A DNA stretch of 64,000 nt from Streptomyces griseoluteus (GCF_004784465.1 NZ_SRRU01000001.1:1113093-1177092), one strand, 5' to 3'. Numbered from the stretch's first letter, positions 1 through 9,942 are shown. Notes: generated from the letters alone by a model not told the origin. Made by a program: numbers and translations.

Positions 1-201
1 GGGAAGGCCGTACACATGCTCCGCCGCGTCATCACCGGCCAGGCCCCCACCGCCCGCGCGGTCACCGTCCGCCAGGTGGAGCGCGAGCGCTGGTCCGCCT
101 CCGAGCTCGCCCACGCGGTCCCTCCGGGTCACGCGGTCCTCTCCCTCACGACGGTGCGGGGCGAGCACGCCCCGCCCCTGCTGGTGGACCTGAGGAGCTG
201 A
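1..201 (+). CDS. 3' end of an unidentified gene (partial)
   Basis: The frame is open from the first base of the window to a TGA at 199-201, so this is probably the last 66 codons of a gene that starts upstream. An ATG at 16 lies inside the frame but has no obvious ribosome-binding site. The visible tail has no membrane segment or motif that I recognise and ends in LLVDLRS. It points toward the PucR-type regulator gene and is separated from it by about 120 bases, so the two could be co-transcribed. Function is not assignable from the fragment. Confidence 0.5.
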   Translation, partial: GKAVHMLRRVITGQAPTARAVTVRQVERERWSASELAHAVPPGHAVLSLTTVRGEHAPPLLVDLRS

Positions 202-322
202 ACGGAGGTCCGCGACCGTACGGTGAGGCAGAATCGAGGTGGGCCGTTCATACGTTGCGGCCAAGAGATGACTGCTCCCGGTCGGCGCGACGGTGCGCCG
301 GCCGCCCCGACCTGAAGGTCTC

Positions 323-1906
323 ATGCCGCCGACGCTCGCCTCGCTCGTCCACCACTCCGCGCTGAAGCTGACGGTCCGCGCGGGGGAGGACCGCCTCGAC
401 GTGCCCGTGCGCTGGGCGCATGTCAGCGAGCTGGCCGACCCCGTGCCGTACATGGAGGGCGGGGAGCTGCTGCTGATCACCGCGCTCAAGCTGGACGCGG
501 AGGACCCCGAGGCGATGCGGCGGTACGTGAAGCGGCTGGTCGGCGCGGGCGTCGTCGGCCTGGGCTTCGCGGTCGGCGTCAACTACGACGACATCCCCGA
601 GGCGCTGGTGCAGGCCGCCCGGCTGGAGGGGCTGCCCCTGCTGGAGGTGCCCCGGCGCACCCCGTTCCTCGCCATCAGCAAGGCCGTCTCCGCCGCCATC
701 GCCGCCGACCAGTACCGCGCCGTCACCGCGGGCTTCGCCGCCCAGCGCGAGCTGACCCGGCAGGCGCTCACCACCGGTCCGGAGGGCCTGCTCGCCGCGC
801 TCGCCGCGCAGGTCGACGGCTGGGCCGCGCTGTACGACGCGTCCGGCGCCGTCGTCGCCGCCGCGCCCGAGTGGGCGGGACGCCGGGCCGCCCGGCTCAC
901 CGCCGACGTCGAGCGGCTGCGGGAACGCCCCGCTCCCGCCTCCTCGGTGGTCGCCGCCCCCGACACCGAGGACCGCATCGAGCTGCACTCGCTGGGCACC
1001 GGCCGCCGCCCCCGCGCCGCACTCGCCGTCGGCACCGCGGCCGCACCGGGCACCGCCGAGCGCTACGCCGTGCACTCCGCCATCGCCCTGCTCACTCTCA
1101 CCACCGAGCGCTCCCGCTCCCTGCACGCCGCCGAACAGCGGGTCGGTGCGGCCGTACTGCGGATGCTGCTCGCCGGCGAGCCCGACCACGCCCGCGCGGT
1201 CGCCGGCGACCTGTACGGCGGCCTGCTGGACGCGCCGTTCCGGTTGCTGGTCGCCGAGTCCGCGCCGCGGCAGGGGACGGACGGCGATCCGCTGGACGCG
1301 CTCGCGGAGGCCGCCGAGTCCGCCGCCGCCCGCTCCGGCGAAGCCGTGCTGGTGGTACCCGAGCGGGACCGGCTGGTGGTGCTGGCCACCGACGGCGGTG
1401 CGGCCGTCACCGCCTGCACGGCCTACGCGGGCGCGCTGGAGGCGGCCCGCCTCGTCCCGGAGTCCAAGGGTGGTGACAACGACGCACTCGTGGTCGGCCT
1501 CTCCGCCCCGGCGGGCCCCATAGCGGCCGCCTCCGCCTACCGCCAGGCCGAGCAGGCACTCTCGGTGGCCCGGCGGCGCGGCCGGGTCCTGGTCGAGCAC
1601 GAGCACGTGGCGGCCGGCTCGGTCCTCCCGCTGCTGGCCGACGACGCGGTACGCGCCTTCGCCGACGGCCTGCTGCGGGCGCTGCGCGACCACGACGCCA
1701 CCGGGCGCGGGGACCTCGTCGCCTCGCTGCGGGCGTGGCTGTCCCGGCACGGGCAGTGGGACGCGGCCGCCGCCGACCTCGGCGTGCACCGGCACACCCT
1801 GCGTTACCGGATGCGCCGGGTCGAGGAGATCCTCGGCCGTTCGCTGGACGACCCGGACGTCCGGATGGAGCTGTGGCTGGCGCTGAAGGCGACCTCGGGG
1901 GAGTAG
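323..1906 (+). CDS. PucR-family transcriptional regulator
   Basis: A 527-aa regulator with the PucR architecture. The N-terminal ligand-sensing domain (about residues 1-125) contains ELADPVPYMEGGELLLIT. The middle is a degenerate GGDEF-like region. The C-terminal helix-turn-helix (about 465-525) contains AAADLGVHRHTLRYRMRRVE, the typical PucR signature. I prefer the ATG at 323 because GAAGG lies 5 bases upstream; an in-frame start at 293 has no such site. PucR proteins usually activate neighbouring catabolic genes when bound to a small metabolite. The aldehyde dehydrogenase that follows on the same strand is the natural candidate target. The inducer is unknown. Confidence 0.9.
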   Translation: MPPTLASLVHHSALKLTVRAGEDRLDVPVRWAHVSELADPVPYMEGGELLLITALKLDAEDPEAMRRYVKRLVGAGVVGLGFAVGVNYDDIPEALVQAARLEGLPLLEVPRRTPFLAISKAVSAAIAADQYRAVTAGFAAQRELTRQALTTGPEGLLAALAAQVDGWAALYDASGAVVAAAPEWAGRRAARLTADVERLRERPAPASSVVAAPDTEDRIELHSLGTGRRPRAALAVGTAAAPGTAERYAVHSAIALLTLTTERSRSLHAAEQRVGAAVLRMLLAGEPDHARAVAGDLYGGLLDAPFRLLVAESAPRQGTDGDPLDALAEAAESAAARSGEAVLVVPERDRLVVLATDGGAAVTACTAYAGALEAARLVPESKGGDNDALVVGLSAPAGPIAAASAYRQAEQALSVARRRGRVLVEHEHVAAGSVLPLLADDAVRAFADGLLRALRDHDATGRGDLVASLRAWLSRHGQWDAAAADLGVHRHTLRYRMRRVEEILGRSLDDPDVRMELWLALKATSGE

Positions 1907-2043
1907 CCGCCCCCGCGCCCACCCCGCCGAACCGGCGCATCGGCCACCCGTTTCCGTACGACTCGGACAAGCGACCGCCGCGCCTGCCCGCCCTACCGTG
2001 GATCACGCACATCACCCCCGACGCGGAAGGGCCGGACCCGCAC

Positions 2044-3489
2044 ATGACCTCCACCCACGCCTTCTGGCTGGCCGGCCGCCAGGCCACCGGCGAGGACAGC
2101 TTCGACGTCTCCTCCCCGTGGGACGGCCGCGTCGTCGGCCGGGCGAGCGTGCCCACCGACGCCCAGGTCGAAGAGGCCGTGGCCGCCGCGTACGCGGTCC
2201 GCGACGAGTTCGCCGCCGTCCCCGCGCACGTCCGCGCCACCGCCCTCGACCACGTCGCGGGGCGGCTGGCCGAGCGCACCGAGGAGATCGCCCAGCTGAT
2301 CTCCGGCGAGAACGGCAAGCCCATCAAGTGGGCGCGCGGCGAGGTCGCCCGCGCCGTCTCCGTGTTCCGGCTCGCGGCCGAGGAGGCCCGGCGGTTCAAC
2401 GGCGGCGAGGCCCAGCGACTCGACACCGACGCGGGCGGCCAGGGCCGCATGGCGCTGGTCCGCCGTTTCCCCAAGGGCGTCGTCCTCGGCATCGCGCCGT
2501 TCAACTTCCCGCTGAACCTGTGCGCGCACAAGGTCGCCCCGGCCATCGCCGCCGGTGTCCCGATCATCCTCAAGCCCGCCCCGGCCACCCCGCTGTCGGG
2601 CCTGGTCATCGGCGAGCTGCTGGCCGAGACCGACCTGCCCGCCGGGTCCTGGAGCGTCCTGCCGGTCGCCAACGACAAGATGCCCGCGCTGGTCCAGGAC
2701 GAGCGCCTCCCGGTGATCTCCTTCACCGGCTCCGAGCAGGTCGGTTACGCGATCATGGACTCGGTGCCGCGCAAGCACTGCACGCTGGAGCTGGGCGGGA
2801 ACGGCGCGGCCGTCGTCCTCGGCGACTGGGCGAGCGACGCCGACCTGGACTGGGCCGCGAGCCGCATCGCCACCTTCTCCAACTACCAGGGCGGCCAGTC
2901 CTGCATCTCGGTGCAGCGCGTGATCGTGGACGGCGCGGTGTACGAGCGGCTGCTGCCGCGCATCGTCGCCGCCGTCGAGGCCCAGGTCACCGGTGACCCC
3001 GCCGACGACAAGACCGAGGTCGGCCCGCTGGTCAGCGAGGCCGCAGCGCAGCGCGTCGAGTCCTGGGTGAACGAGGCCGTCGAGCTGGGCGCCACCCTGC
3101 TCACCGGCGGCGAGCGCGACGGCGCCACCTACGCGCCGACCGTCCTCACCGACGTGCCGGCCGGCGCCACCCTTGCCACCGAGGAGGTCTTCGGACCGGT
3201 CCTCACCGTCACGAAGGTCGACGGCGAGGCCGAGGCGTTCGCCGCGGTCAACGACTCCAAGTACGGCCTCCAGGCGGGCGTGTTCACCCACGACATCCAG
3301 GCCGCGTTCCGCGCCCACCGCGCCCTCGAGGTCGGTGGCGTCGTCATCGGCGACGTCCCGTCCTACCGCGCGGACCAGATGCCGTACGGCGGCGCCAAGC
3401 AGTCCGGCGTCGGCCGCGAGGGCGTCCGCTCCGCGATGGACGACTACACCTACGAGCGCGTCCTGGTCCTCACGGGCCTCGCACTCTGA
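2044..3489 (+). CDS. NAD(P)-dependent aldehyde dehydrogenase
   Basis: A 481-aa member of the aldehyde dehydrogenase superfamily, which oxidises an aldehyde to the carboxylate with NAD(P)+. The general-base glutamate is E249 in LELGGN and the nucleophile is C287 in GGQSCIS. The cofactor-loop FTGSEQVG and the structural motif EEVFGPV are present, and the length is normal for the family. The open frame extends back into the regulator gene, but the ATG at 2044 preceded by GGAAGG fits the family N-terminus best. The substrate cannot be read from sequence. The FNFPLNL segment is shared with the lactaldehyde/phosphonoacetaldehyde-type branch. A strong terminator follows directly. Confidence 0.9.
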   Translation: MTSTHAFWLAGRQATGEDSFDVSSPWDGRVVGRASVPTDAQVEEAVAAAYAVRDEFAAVPAHVRATALDHVAGRLAERTEEIAQLISGENGKPIKWARGEVARAVSVFRLAAEEARRFNGGEAQRLDTDAGGQGRMALVRRFPKGVVLGIAPFNFPLNLCAHKVAPAIAAGVPIILKPAPATPLSGLVIGELLAETDLPAGSWSVLPVANDKMPALVQDERLPVISFTGSEQVGYAIMDSVPRKHCTLELGGNGAAVVLGDWASDADLDWAASRIATFSNYQGGQSCISVQRVIVDGAVYERLLPRIVAAVEAQVTGDPADDKTEVGPLVSEAAAQRVESWVNEAVELGATLLTGGERDGATYAPTVLTDVPAGATLATEEVFGPVLTVTKVDGEAEAFAAVNDSKYGLQAGVFTHDIQAAFRAHRALEVGGVVIGDVPSYRADQMPYGGAKQSGVGREGVRSAMDDYTYERVLVLTGLAL

Positions 3490-3514
3490 CCTGCCACGGA
3501 CAGGTCACCACCGG

Positions 3515-3551
3515 AACGGCCGGAGCCCGCTGTGCGGGGGCTCCGGCCGTT
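3515..3551 (+). terminator. Rho-independent-like terminator after the aldehyde dehydrogenase
   Basis: A GC-rich 14-bp perfect stem (AACGGCCGGAGCCC paired with GGGCTCCGGCCGTT) begins 25 bases after the aldehyde dehydrogenase stop and is followed by a weak T-rich tail. It should isolate that gene from the channel gene downstream. Confidence 0.8.
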
Positions 3552-3564
3552 CTGTTCTGCGCAT

Positions 3565-3594
3565 TTGACAGGCGACACCGATCGCGCGATCGGT
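3565..3594 (+). promoter_or_regulatory. -35-like hexamer with an adjacent perfect 18-bp palindrome (candidate operator)
   Basis: TTGACA (3565-3570) is followed six bases later by ACCGATCGCGCGATCGGT (3577-3594), which is its own reverse complement over all 18 bases. The palindrome lies where the spacer and -10 of a sigma-70-type promoter would be, about 140 bases before the formate/nitrite channel gene. The geometry suggests a repressor site of TetR type. A second short inverted repeat (CCGATA...TATCGG, 3609-3629) follows. The regulator is not encoded next door. Confidence 0.5.
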
Positions 3595-3731
3595 TTGGCC
3601 TCTTAAGTCCGATAAAGAACACCTATCGGGCCATTGATTGCGCTTTTGACTTTTTCATGGGCACGGACGCACACTTTCCTCCGTATCGAGCCGCAGTTTG
3701 AGCGGACATTCGCGAAAAGTGAGAAGGCATC

Positions 3732-4580
3732 GTGCCGATACCCATGGAAGACGCCCTGGACGAGCAGGTCGCCACCGCCCGGAGCAAGGCGAAGCTGCTC
3801 CGTTCCCCCGGCCGCTACCTGGTCCTCTCGGCGCTCGCCGGGGCCTTCATCGGCTTGGGTGTCGTGCTGATGGTCAGCGTGTCGGGCCCGCTCAGCGCCG
3901 CGCACTCGCCCTGGGTCAAGCTGGTCCAGGGCCTGGTCTTCGGTGTCGCGCTGACCCTGGTGATCTTCGCCGGCGGCGAGCTGGCGACCAGCAACATGAT
4001 GACGATGGTCCAGGGCGCGGTCCGCCGGGCCCTGACGCCCCTCGCCGCGCTCTTTGTGATCGTCGGTTCCTTCGTCGGCAACCTGGCCGGCTCGGTCGCC
4101 CTCGGCTGGCTGGTCCACGCCTCCGGGGTGCTGGGCGTCGCGCCCGCTCCCGGAACGCCCGCCCCGGGTCTGGCCGGCCTGACCGGCATGCTCACCGCCA
4201 AGATGGCCGAGAGCGGCGAGGCGCTGTTCTTCCGCGGCGTGCTCTGCAACTTCCTGGTCTGCCTGACCGTGTGGATGGGCATGCGCACCCGCTCCGACGC
4301 CGCGAGGATCATGCTGATCTTCGCGGGCATCCTGGCCTTCGTCGCCTCCGGCTTCGAGCACGTCGTCGCCAACATGACGACCTTCTCGCTCGGCCTCTTC
4401 GAGCACGTCCCCGGTGTGACCGTGGGCGCGTTCGCCCACGACCTCCTCTTCGTCGGCCTCGGCAACCTGGCCGGCGGCGGACTGCTGGTGGGCGTGGCGT
4501 ACGCCGTCGCCGGCCGGCGCGGGACTCCGGCCGCGGCCGAGGAGCACAAGCCGCTGGTCCCGGCCCTCGAAACGGTCTGA
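3732..4580 (+). CDS. Formate/nitrite transporter (FNT) family channel
   Basis: A 282-aa integral membrane protein with about six hydrophobic helices and the glycine/asparagine-rich signatures of the FNT family, such as GGELATSNMM in the second pore helix and GSFVGNLAGS. FNT proteins are pentameric channels that pass formate, nitrite or hydrosulfide. The sequence does not tell which. The GTG at 3732 is taken as the start because GAGAAGG ends four bases upstream; an ATG at 3744 is the alternative. It is a single-gene unit between a terminator and an acyl-CoA dehydrogenase gene with its own leader. The AT-rich 5' region with a palindrome implies dedicated regulation. No nitrite reductase or formate dehydrogenase gene is adjacent. 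Confidence 0.85.
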   Translation: MPIPMEDALDEQVATARSKAKLLRSPGRYLVLSALAGAFIGLGVVLMVSVSGPLSAAHSPWVKLVQGLVFGVALTLVIFAGGELATSNMMTMVQGAVRRALTPLAALFVIVGSFVGNLAGSVALGWLVHASGVLGVAPAPGTPAPGLAGLTGMLTAKMAESGEALFFRGVLCNFLVCLTVWMGMRTRSDAARIMLIFAGILAFVASGFEHVVANMTTFSLGLFEHVPGVTVGAFAHDLLFVGLGNLAGGGLLVGVAYAVAGRRGTPAAAEEHKPLVPALETV

Positions 4581-4728
4581 GCGGCCCTGGTCCCCCCGCG
4601 CGGCCGTTCACCCGAACGGACGCGCAAGGGGTGGTGGGGCGGGCCCGATTCAGGTACCAACGATCCAGTAGCAACGGGTCGGTTACCAACGGTCCGCCAA
4701 CATCCCTCTTCGCGGCGAGGTGAGCCTC

Positions 4729-6666
4729 ATGTCCGCCCCCACCACTCAACGCAGCAACGTCTCCGAGCGCGAGGCCCGGCAGGTGGCGGAGGCCGCCCGC
4801 GAGCAGAACTGGCGCAAGCCCAGCTTCGCCAAGGAACTGTTCCTCGGGCGCTTCCGGCTCGACCTCATCCACCCCCACCCGCTCCCCGACGCCGAGAGCG
4901 TCCGGCGCGGCGAGACCTTCCTCGCCGAGCTGCGCGCCTTCTGCGAGACGGAGATCGACTCGGCCCGCATCGAGCGCGAGGCCCGCATCCCCGACGAGGT
5001 CGTGGCCGGCCTGAAGCGGCTCGGCGCCCTTGGCATGAAGATCGACACCAAGTACGGCGGCCTGGGCCTCTCCCAGCTGTACTACAACAAGGCCCTCGCC
5101 CTGGTCGGCTCGGTCAGCCCCGCCGTCGGCGCGCTGCTCTCCGCCCACCAGTCGATCGGCGTCCCGCAGCCGCTGAAGATCTTCGGCACCCAGGAGCAGA
5201 AGGACGCCTTCCTGCCCCGCTGCGCCACCACCGCCATCTCCGCCTTCCTGCTCACCGAGCCGGACGTCGGCTCGGACCCGGCGCGGCTGGCCACCATGGC
5301 GGTCCCGGAGGGCGACAGTTACGTCCTGGACGGCGTGAAGCTGTGGACCACCAACGGCGTCGTGGCCGACCTGCTGGTCGTCATGGCGCGGGTGCCGAAG
5401 TCCGAGGGGCACCCCGGCGGCATCACCGCGTTCGTGGTGGAGGCCGACGCCGAGGGCATCACGGTGGAGAACCGCAACGCCTTCATGGGCCTGCGCGGCA
5501 TCGAGAACGGTGTCACCCGCTTCCACCGGGTGCGGGTCCCGGCCGCCAACCGGATCGGCCCCGAGGGCGCCGGTCTGAAGATCGCGCTCACCACGCTGAA
5601 CACCGGCCGGCTGTCACTCCCCGCGATGTGCGCCGGGGCGGGCAAGTGGTGCCTGAAGATCGCCCGCCAGTGGGCCGCCGAGCGCGAGCAGTGGGGCAAG
5701 CCGGTCGCGCTGCACGAGGCCGTCGGCTCCAAGATCAGCTTCATCGCGGCGACCACCTTCGCGCTGGAGGCCGTCGTCGACCTCGCCTCCCAGATGGCCG
5801 ACGAGGACCGCAACGACATCCGCATCGAGGCCGCGCTCGCCAAGCTGTACGGCTCGGAGATGGCCTGGCTGATGGCGGACGAGCTGGTCCAGATCCGGGG
5901 CGGCCGGGGCTACGAGACCGCCGAGTCGCTCGGGGCGCGCGGCGAGCGGGCCGTACCGGCCGAGCAGATGCTGCGCGACCTGCGCATCAACCGCATCTTC
6001 GAGGGCTCCACCGAGATCATGCACCTGCTGATCGCGCGCGAGGCCGTCGACGCCCACCTCTCGGTCGCCGGTGACCTCATCGACCCCGACAAGTCCCTCC
6101 AGGACAAGGCGAGGGCCGGTGCGGGCGCGGGCGTCTTCTACGCCAAGTGGCTGCCGAAGCTGGTCGCGGGGCCGGGCCAGCTCCCGTCGTCGTACGCCGA
6201 GTTCAAGCACGGCATCGACCTGTCCGGGCATCTGCGGTTCGTCGAGCGGCACGCCCGCAAGCTGGCCCGCGCGACCTTCTACGGGATGTCCCGCTGGCAG
6301 GGCCGGATGGAGACCAAGCAGGGCTTCCTCGGCCGGGTCGTGGACATCGGCGCGGAGCTGTTCGCCATGAGCGCGGCCTGTGTCCGGGCCGAACGGCTGC
6401 GGCGCGAGGGCGAGCACGGCCGCGAGGCGTACCAGCTCGCCGACGCCTTCTGCCGCCAGGCCCGCGTTCGCGTCGACGAGCTGTTCGGCCGCCTCTGGCA
6501 CAACACCGACGGCGTCGACCGCAAGGTCGTCAAGGGCGTCCTCGGCGGCGCCTACGAGTGGCTGGAGGAGGGCGTCCTCGACCCCTCGGGAGACGGCGCC
6601 TGGATCGCGGACGCCACGCCGGGAGCGAGTGAACGCGTCAACGCCCGCCGCCCCTACGGCGGTTAG
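4729..6666 (+). CDS. Long acyl-CoA dehydrogenase (FadE-type)
   Basis: A 645-aa flavoprotein of the acyl-CoA dehydrogenase family, which introduces the trans-2 double bond in the first step of fatty-acid beta-oxidation. The N-terminal helical, middle beta (FLLTEPDVGSDPARL and LWTTNGVVADLL) and C-terminal FAD-binding domains are all visible. The FEGSTEIMHLLIAREAV segment corresponds to the active-site region of the family. About 200 extra C-terminal residues make it longer than the usual 380-aa enzymes, as in very-long-chain types. The ATG at 4729 is preferred because GAGGTGAG precedes it; a GTG at 4720 overlaps that site. It converges on the lamin-tail gene with only three bases between the stops. 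Confidence 0.9.
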   Translation: MSAPTTQRSNVSEREARQVAEAAREQNWRKPSFAKELFLGRFRLDLIHPHPLPDAESVRRGETFLAELRAFCETEIDSARIEREARIPDEVVAGLKRLGALGMKIDTKYGGLGLSQLYYNKALALVGSVSPAVGALLSAHQSIGVPQPLKIFGTQEQKDAFLPRCATTAISAFLLTEPDVGSDPARLATMAVPEGDSYVLDGVKLWTTNGVVADLLVVMARVPKSEGHPGGITAFVVEADAEGITVENRNAFMGLRGIENGVTRFHRVRVPAANRIGPEGAGLKIALTTLNTGRLSLPAMCAGAGKWCLKIARQWAAEREQWGKPVALHEAVGSKISFIAATTFALEAVVDLASQMADEDRNDIRIEAALAKLYGSEMAWLMADELVQIRGGRGYETAESLGARGERAVPAEQMLRDLRINRIFEGSTEIMHLLIAREAVDAHLSVAGDLIDPDKSLQDKARAGAGAGVFYAKWLPKLVAGPGQLPSSYAEFKHGIDLSGHLRFVERHARKLARATFYGMSRWQGRMETKQGFLGRVVDIGAELFAMSAACVRAERLRREGEHGREAYQLADAFCRQARVRVDELFGRLWHNTDGVDRKVVKGVLGGAYEWLEEGVLDPSGDGAWIADATPGASERVNARRPYGG

Positions 6667-6669
6667 CCG

Positions 6670-7128
6670 CTAGCAGTACTTGTCGCTGCCGTCCCGGGTC
6701 GTCCACGAGCAGGTGTCGACCTTGGAGCCGTTCGACTTGGTCAGGGTCGCCGTGTCGCTGGTGTTGTTCCAGACGTACGCACGGCGGCCCTGGTACTTGT
6801 CCGACGTGGTGTCGCGGCCGCTGCCGGTGTGGACCTTCATGTACTTCCCGGCGCCGATCTTGACGTTCGGGAAGGAGTACTTGTGGTTCGAGGCGTCCTT
6901 CAGAACCCAGCCCTTCAGCGAGACCGCCGAGCGGCTGGCGTTCTTGAGCTGCACCCACTCGCCGTTGAGGCTGGAGTTGGACCGGGTGTCCTTGCCGGGG
7001 CTGTCGAAGTAGACCCGGTGGATCTGGACAGTGCCGGCCGCCTGGGCCGGGGTGCTCAGCAGGGTGCCGGTGAGCACGGCCGCGCCGGCGAGAGCGGGCA
7101 GGGCGGCGCGAAGGCGCACAGTGCGCAT
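6670..7128 (-). CDS. Secreted lamin-tail-domain protein
   Basis: A 152-aa protein with a classic Sec signal peptide: MRTVRLRAA, a hydrophobic core, and cleavage expected after TPAQA. The mature part is a small all-beta domain with features of the bacterial lamin tail domain: GEWVQLKN, LKGWVLKD and NTSDTATL with a terminal cysteine pair (DTCSW, DKYC). Such domains occur in extracellular nucleases and surface proteins, but here it stands alone with no catalytic partner. The start at 7128 gives a normal signal peptide; an in-frame start 19 codons upstream would put charged sequence before it. It is transcribed away from dxr. The role is unknown beyond likely extracellular binding. Confidence 0.8.
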   Translation of the reverse strand: MRTVRLRAALPALAGAAVLTGTLLSTPAQAAGTVQIHRVYFDSPGKDTRSNSSLNGEWVQLKNASRSAVSLKGWVLKDASNHKYSFPNVKIGAGKYMKVHTGSGRDTTSDKYQGRRAYVWNNTSDTATLTKSNGSKVDTCSWTTRDGSDKYC

Positions 7129-7324
7129 GAAGAGATCCCCCCAAGGATGTCGTCCACGAAGACGCTGCACGGGCGAGAAGTTCACCCGTTCAACTGAATT
7201 GTTATCACAGGATCTTCACTCCGGATTCACAATGGGAGAAACCTTCCCGCGCTGTGGGCCCCTTTCCCGCCCGGTCCAGGGACGCGCGGTCCGGGCGGCC
7301 GCCGGGTGCGGCCACAATGGGGGG

Positions 7325-8593
7325 ATGACCGACAGCCCCGCCAGCCCCGCCCCGCTCGCCGACCCGCACCTCGTGTTCGACCCCGTCGCGGGCGACGGGC
7401 CGAAGGACGTGGTGATCCTCGGCTCCACCGGGTCCATCGGCACCCAGGCCATCGACCTGGTGCTGCGCAACCCCGACCGCTTCCGGGTCACCGCCCTCTC
7501 CGCGAACGGCGGCCGGGTGGACCTCCTCGCCGAGCAGGCGCGCAGGCTCGGGGTAGGCACCGTCGCGGTGGCCCGCGAGGACGCGGCACCGGCGCTGCGC
7601 GAGGCCCTGGCCGGGCAGTACGGCACCGAGCCGCTTCCGGAGATCCTGGTGGGCCCGGACGCCGCCGCCCATGTCGCCGCCTCCGACTGCCACACCGTCC
7701 TGAACGGGATCACCGGCTCCATCGGCCTCGCGCCGACGCTGGCCGCCCTGGAGGCCGGCCGCACCCTGGCACTGGCCAACAAGGAGTCGTTGATCGTCGG
7801 CGGCCCGCTGGTCAAGGCGCTGGCCAAGCCCGGCCAGATCATCCCGGTCGACTCCGAGCACGCGGCCCTCTTCCAGGCCCTCGCCTCCGGTACCCGCGCC
7901 GATGTGCGCAAGCTGGTCGTCACCGCCTCCGGCGGCCCCTTCCGCGGCCGCACCAAGGCCGAGCTGGCGGACGTCACCGTCGCCGACGCCCTCGCGCACC
8001 CCACCTGGGCGATGGGACCGGTGATCACGGTCAACTCCGCGACCCTGGTCAACAAGGGCCTGGAGGTCATCGAGGCCCACCTGCTCTACGACATTCCCTT
8101 CGACCGCATTGAGGTGGTCGTGCATCCCCAGTCGTATGTCCACTCGATGGTCGAGTTCACCGACGGTTCCACGATCGCCCAGGCGACGCCCCCCGACATG
8201 GGTGGACCGATCGCCATCGGCTTGGGCTGGCCCGAGCGCGTCCCGGACGCCGCCCCGGCCTTCGACTGGAGCAAGGCGTCCACCTGGGAGTTCTTCCCGC
8301 TGGACGATGACGCCTTCCCCTCGGTGAACCTCGCCCGGCACGTGGGCCGGCTCGCGGGCACCGCCCCGGCGGTGTTCAATGCGGCCAACGAGGAGTGCGT
8401 CGAAGCCTTCCTGGGCGGCGCTCTGCCCTTCAACGGGATCATGGAGACCGTCATCCGGGTGGTCGAGGAACACGGCACCCCGGTCACGGGAACTTCACTC
8501 ACGGTGTCGGACGTCCTCGAAGCGGAGACCTGGGCCAGGGCCAGGGCCCGCGAACTGACCAACCGGACGGCTACCGCGGAGGCGCGTGCATGA
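7325..8593 (+). CDS. dxr: 1-deoxy-D-xylulose 5-phosphate reductoisomerase
   Basis: A 422-aa cytoplasmic enzyme that converts 1-deoxy-D-xylulose 5-phosphate to 2-C-methyl-D-erythritol 4-phosphate with NADPH, the committed step of the MEP isoprenoid pathway. The NADPH-binding loop GSTGSIGTQ is near residue 40. The substrate and metal sites are recognisable in [26 protein letters not shown] and [19 protein letters not shown] flexible lid is visible around [12 protein letters not shown]. The ATG at 7325 lies after a GGGG tract and fits family length. Its stop overlaps the rseP start (ATGA), and ispG follows, so two MEP genes flank a membrane protease in one cluster, the usual Streptomyces arrangement. 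Confidence 0.97.
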   Translation: MTDSPASPAPLADPHLVFDPVAGDGPKDVVILGSTGSIGTQAIDLVLRNPDRFRVTALSANGGRVDLLAEQARRLGVGTVAVAREDAAPALREALAGQYGTEPLPEILVGPDAAAHVAASDCHTVLNGITGSIGLAPTLAALEAGRTLALANKESLIVGGPLVKALAKPGQIIPVDSEHAALFQALASGTRADVRKLVVTASGGPFRGRTKAELADVTVADALAHPTWAMGPVITVNSATLVNKGLEVIEAHLLYDIPFDRIEVVVHPQSYVHSMVEFTDGSTIAQATPPDMGGPIAIGLGWPERVPDAAPAFDWSKASTWEFFPLDDDAFPSVNLARHVGRLAGTAPAVFNAANEECVEAFLGGALPFNGIMETVIRVVEEHGTPVTGTSLTVSDVLEAETWARARARELTNRTATAEARA

Positions 8594-9894
8594 CGACCTT
8601 GATGTTCATCCTCGGCATAGTGGTCTTCGCGGTCGGTCTGCTGGTCTCGATCGCCTGGCACGAGCTGGGGCACCTGTCCACGGCCAAGCTCTTCGGCATC
8701 CGTGTCCCGCAGTACATGGTCGGATTCGGCCCGACCATCTGGTCACGGCACAAGGGCGAGACCGAGTACGGCATCAAGGCCGTCCCGCTCGGCGGCTACA
8801 TCCGCATGATCGGCATGTTCCCGCCGGACGACGCGGGCCGGGTCTCCGCCCGTTCCACCTCCCCGTGGCGCGGCATGATCGAGGACGCCCGCTCGGCGGC
8901 GTACGAGGAGCTCAAGCCGGGCGACGAGACGCGGATGTTCTACACGCGCAAGCCGTGGAAGCGCGTCATCGTCATGTTCGCCGGGCCGTTCATGAACCTG
9001 ATCCTGGCGGTCGGGCTCTTCCTCACCGTGCTGATGGGCTTCGGCGTCCAGCAGGAGACCAACACCGTCTCCTCGGTCTCCGCCTGCGTCATCGCGCAGA
9101 ACCAGAACCGCGACGACTGCAAGAAGTCCGACCCGGCCTCCCCGGCGGCCGCCGCCGGGATCAAGGCGGGCGACAAGATCGTCTCCTTCGACGGCAGACC
9201 CACCGCGAAGTGGAACACGCTGTCCGACCTCATCCGGGACAGCGCGGGCCGCAACGTACCGATCGTGGTCGAGCGGGACGGCAGGAAGCTCACCCTGCAC
9301 GCCACCATCGCCACCAACCAGGTGGCCAAGAAGGACTCCAGCGGCACCTACATCCAGGGCCAGTACGTCACGGCCGGCTTCCTCGGCTTCAGCCCGGCGC
9401 GCGGGGTCGTCAAGCTCGGCTTCGGCGACTCGGTGGTCTGGATGGGCGACCAGGTCGGCCACGCCGTGGAGTCCCTCGTCGACCTGCCCGGCAAGGTCCC
9501 GGCCCTGTGGAACGCCGCCTTCGGCGACGGCCCCCGCGAGCCGGACTCCCCGATGGGCATCGTCGGCGCCGCCCGCGTCACCGGCGAGATCGCCACGCTG
9601 GACATCCCGGCCTCCCAGCAGGTGGCCATGGCCGTCTTCGTGGTCGCCGGGTTCAACCTCTCGCTGTTCCTCTTCAACATGCTCCCGCTGCTCCCGCTCG
9701 ACGGCGGGCACATCGCGGGCGCCCTGTGGGAGTCGCTGCGCCGCCAGGTGGCCCGCGTGCTGCGCCGCCCCGACCCCGGCCCGTTCGACGTGGCGAAGCT
9801 GATGCCGGTGGCCTATGTGGTGGCCGGGATCTTCGTCTGCTTCACCGTGCTCGTGCTCATCGCGGACGTGGTCAACCCGGTCCGGATCTCCTGA
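8590..9894 (+). CDS. rseP: Site-2 intramembrane zinc metalloprotease (RseP/RIP type)
   Basis: A 434-aa multi-pass membrane protease. The zinc motif HELGH is at residues 24-28 in the first helix. The third metal ligand region [12 protein letters not shown] lies in a late helix. A single PDZ domain sits between them (around [17 protein letters not shown]). Proteases of this family cut transmembrane substrates such as anti-sigma factors after a first cleavage outside the membrane. The specific substrate here is unknown. The start codon overlaps the dxr stop, so translation is probably coupled to dxr. A terminator follows at 9914, which separates this gene from ispG despite their proximity. Confidence 0.92.
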   Translation: MTTLMFILGIVVFAVGLLVSIAWHELGHLSTAKLFGIRVPQYMVGFGPTIWSRHKGETEYGIKAVPLGGYIRMIGMFPPDDAGRVSARSTSPWRGMIEDARSAAYEELKPGDETRMFYTRKPWKRVIVMFAGPFMNLILAVGLFLTVLMGFGVQQETNTVSSVSACVIAQNQNRDDCKKSDPASPAAAAGIKAGDKIVSFDGRPTAKWNTLSDLIRDSAGRNVPIVVERDGRKLTLHATIATNQVAKKDSSGTYIQGQYVTAGFLGFSPARGVVKLGFGDSVVWMGDQVGHAVESLVDLPGKVPALWNAAFGDGPREPDSPMGIVGAARVTGEIATLDIPASQQVAMAVFVVAGFNLSLFLFNMLPLLPLDGGHIAGALWESLRRQVARVLRRPDPGPFDVAKLMPVAYVVAGIFVCFTVLVLIADVVNPVRIS

Positions 9895-9913
9895 CCTCGT
9901 ACGACCAGGAAAA

Positions 9914-9942
9914 GCGGCCCGGAACTCCAGGTTCCGGGCCGC
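9914..9942 (+). terminator. Terminator after rseP
   Basis: A perfect 12-bp stem GCGGCCCGGAAC/GTTCCGGGCCGC with a five-base loop starts about 20 bases after the rseP stop. No long T-run follows, which is common for this GC content. Confidence 0.8.

Noticed and set aside
1735..2043. Long N-terminal extension of the aldehyde dehydrogenase
   Set aside because: It would begin inside the PucR gene and adds about 100 residues unlike any aldehyde dehydrogenase.
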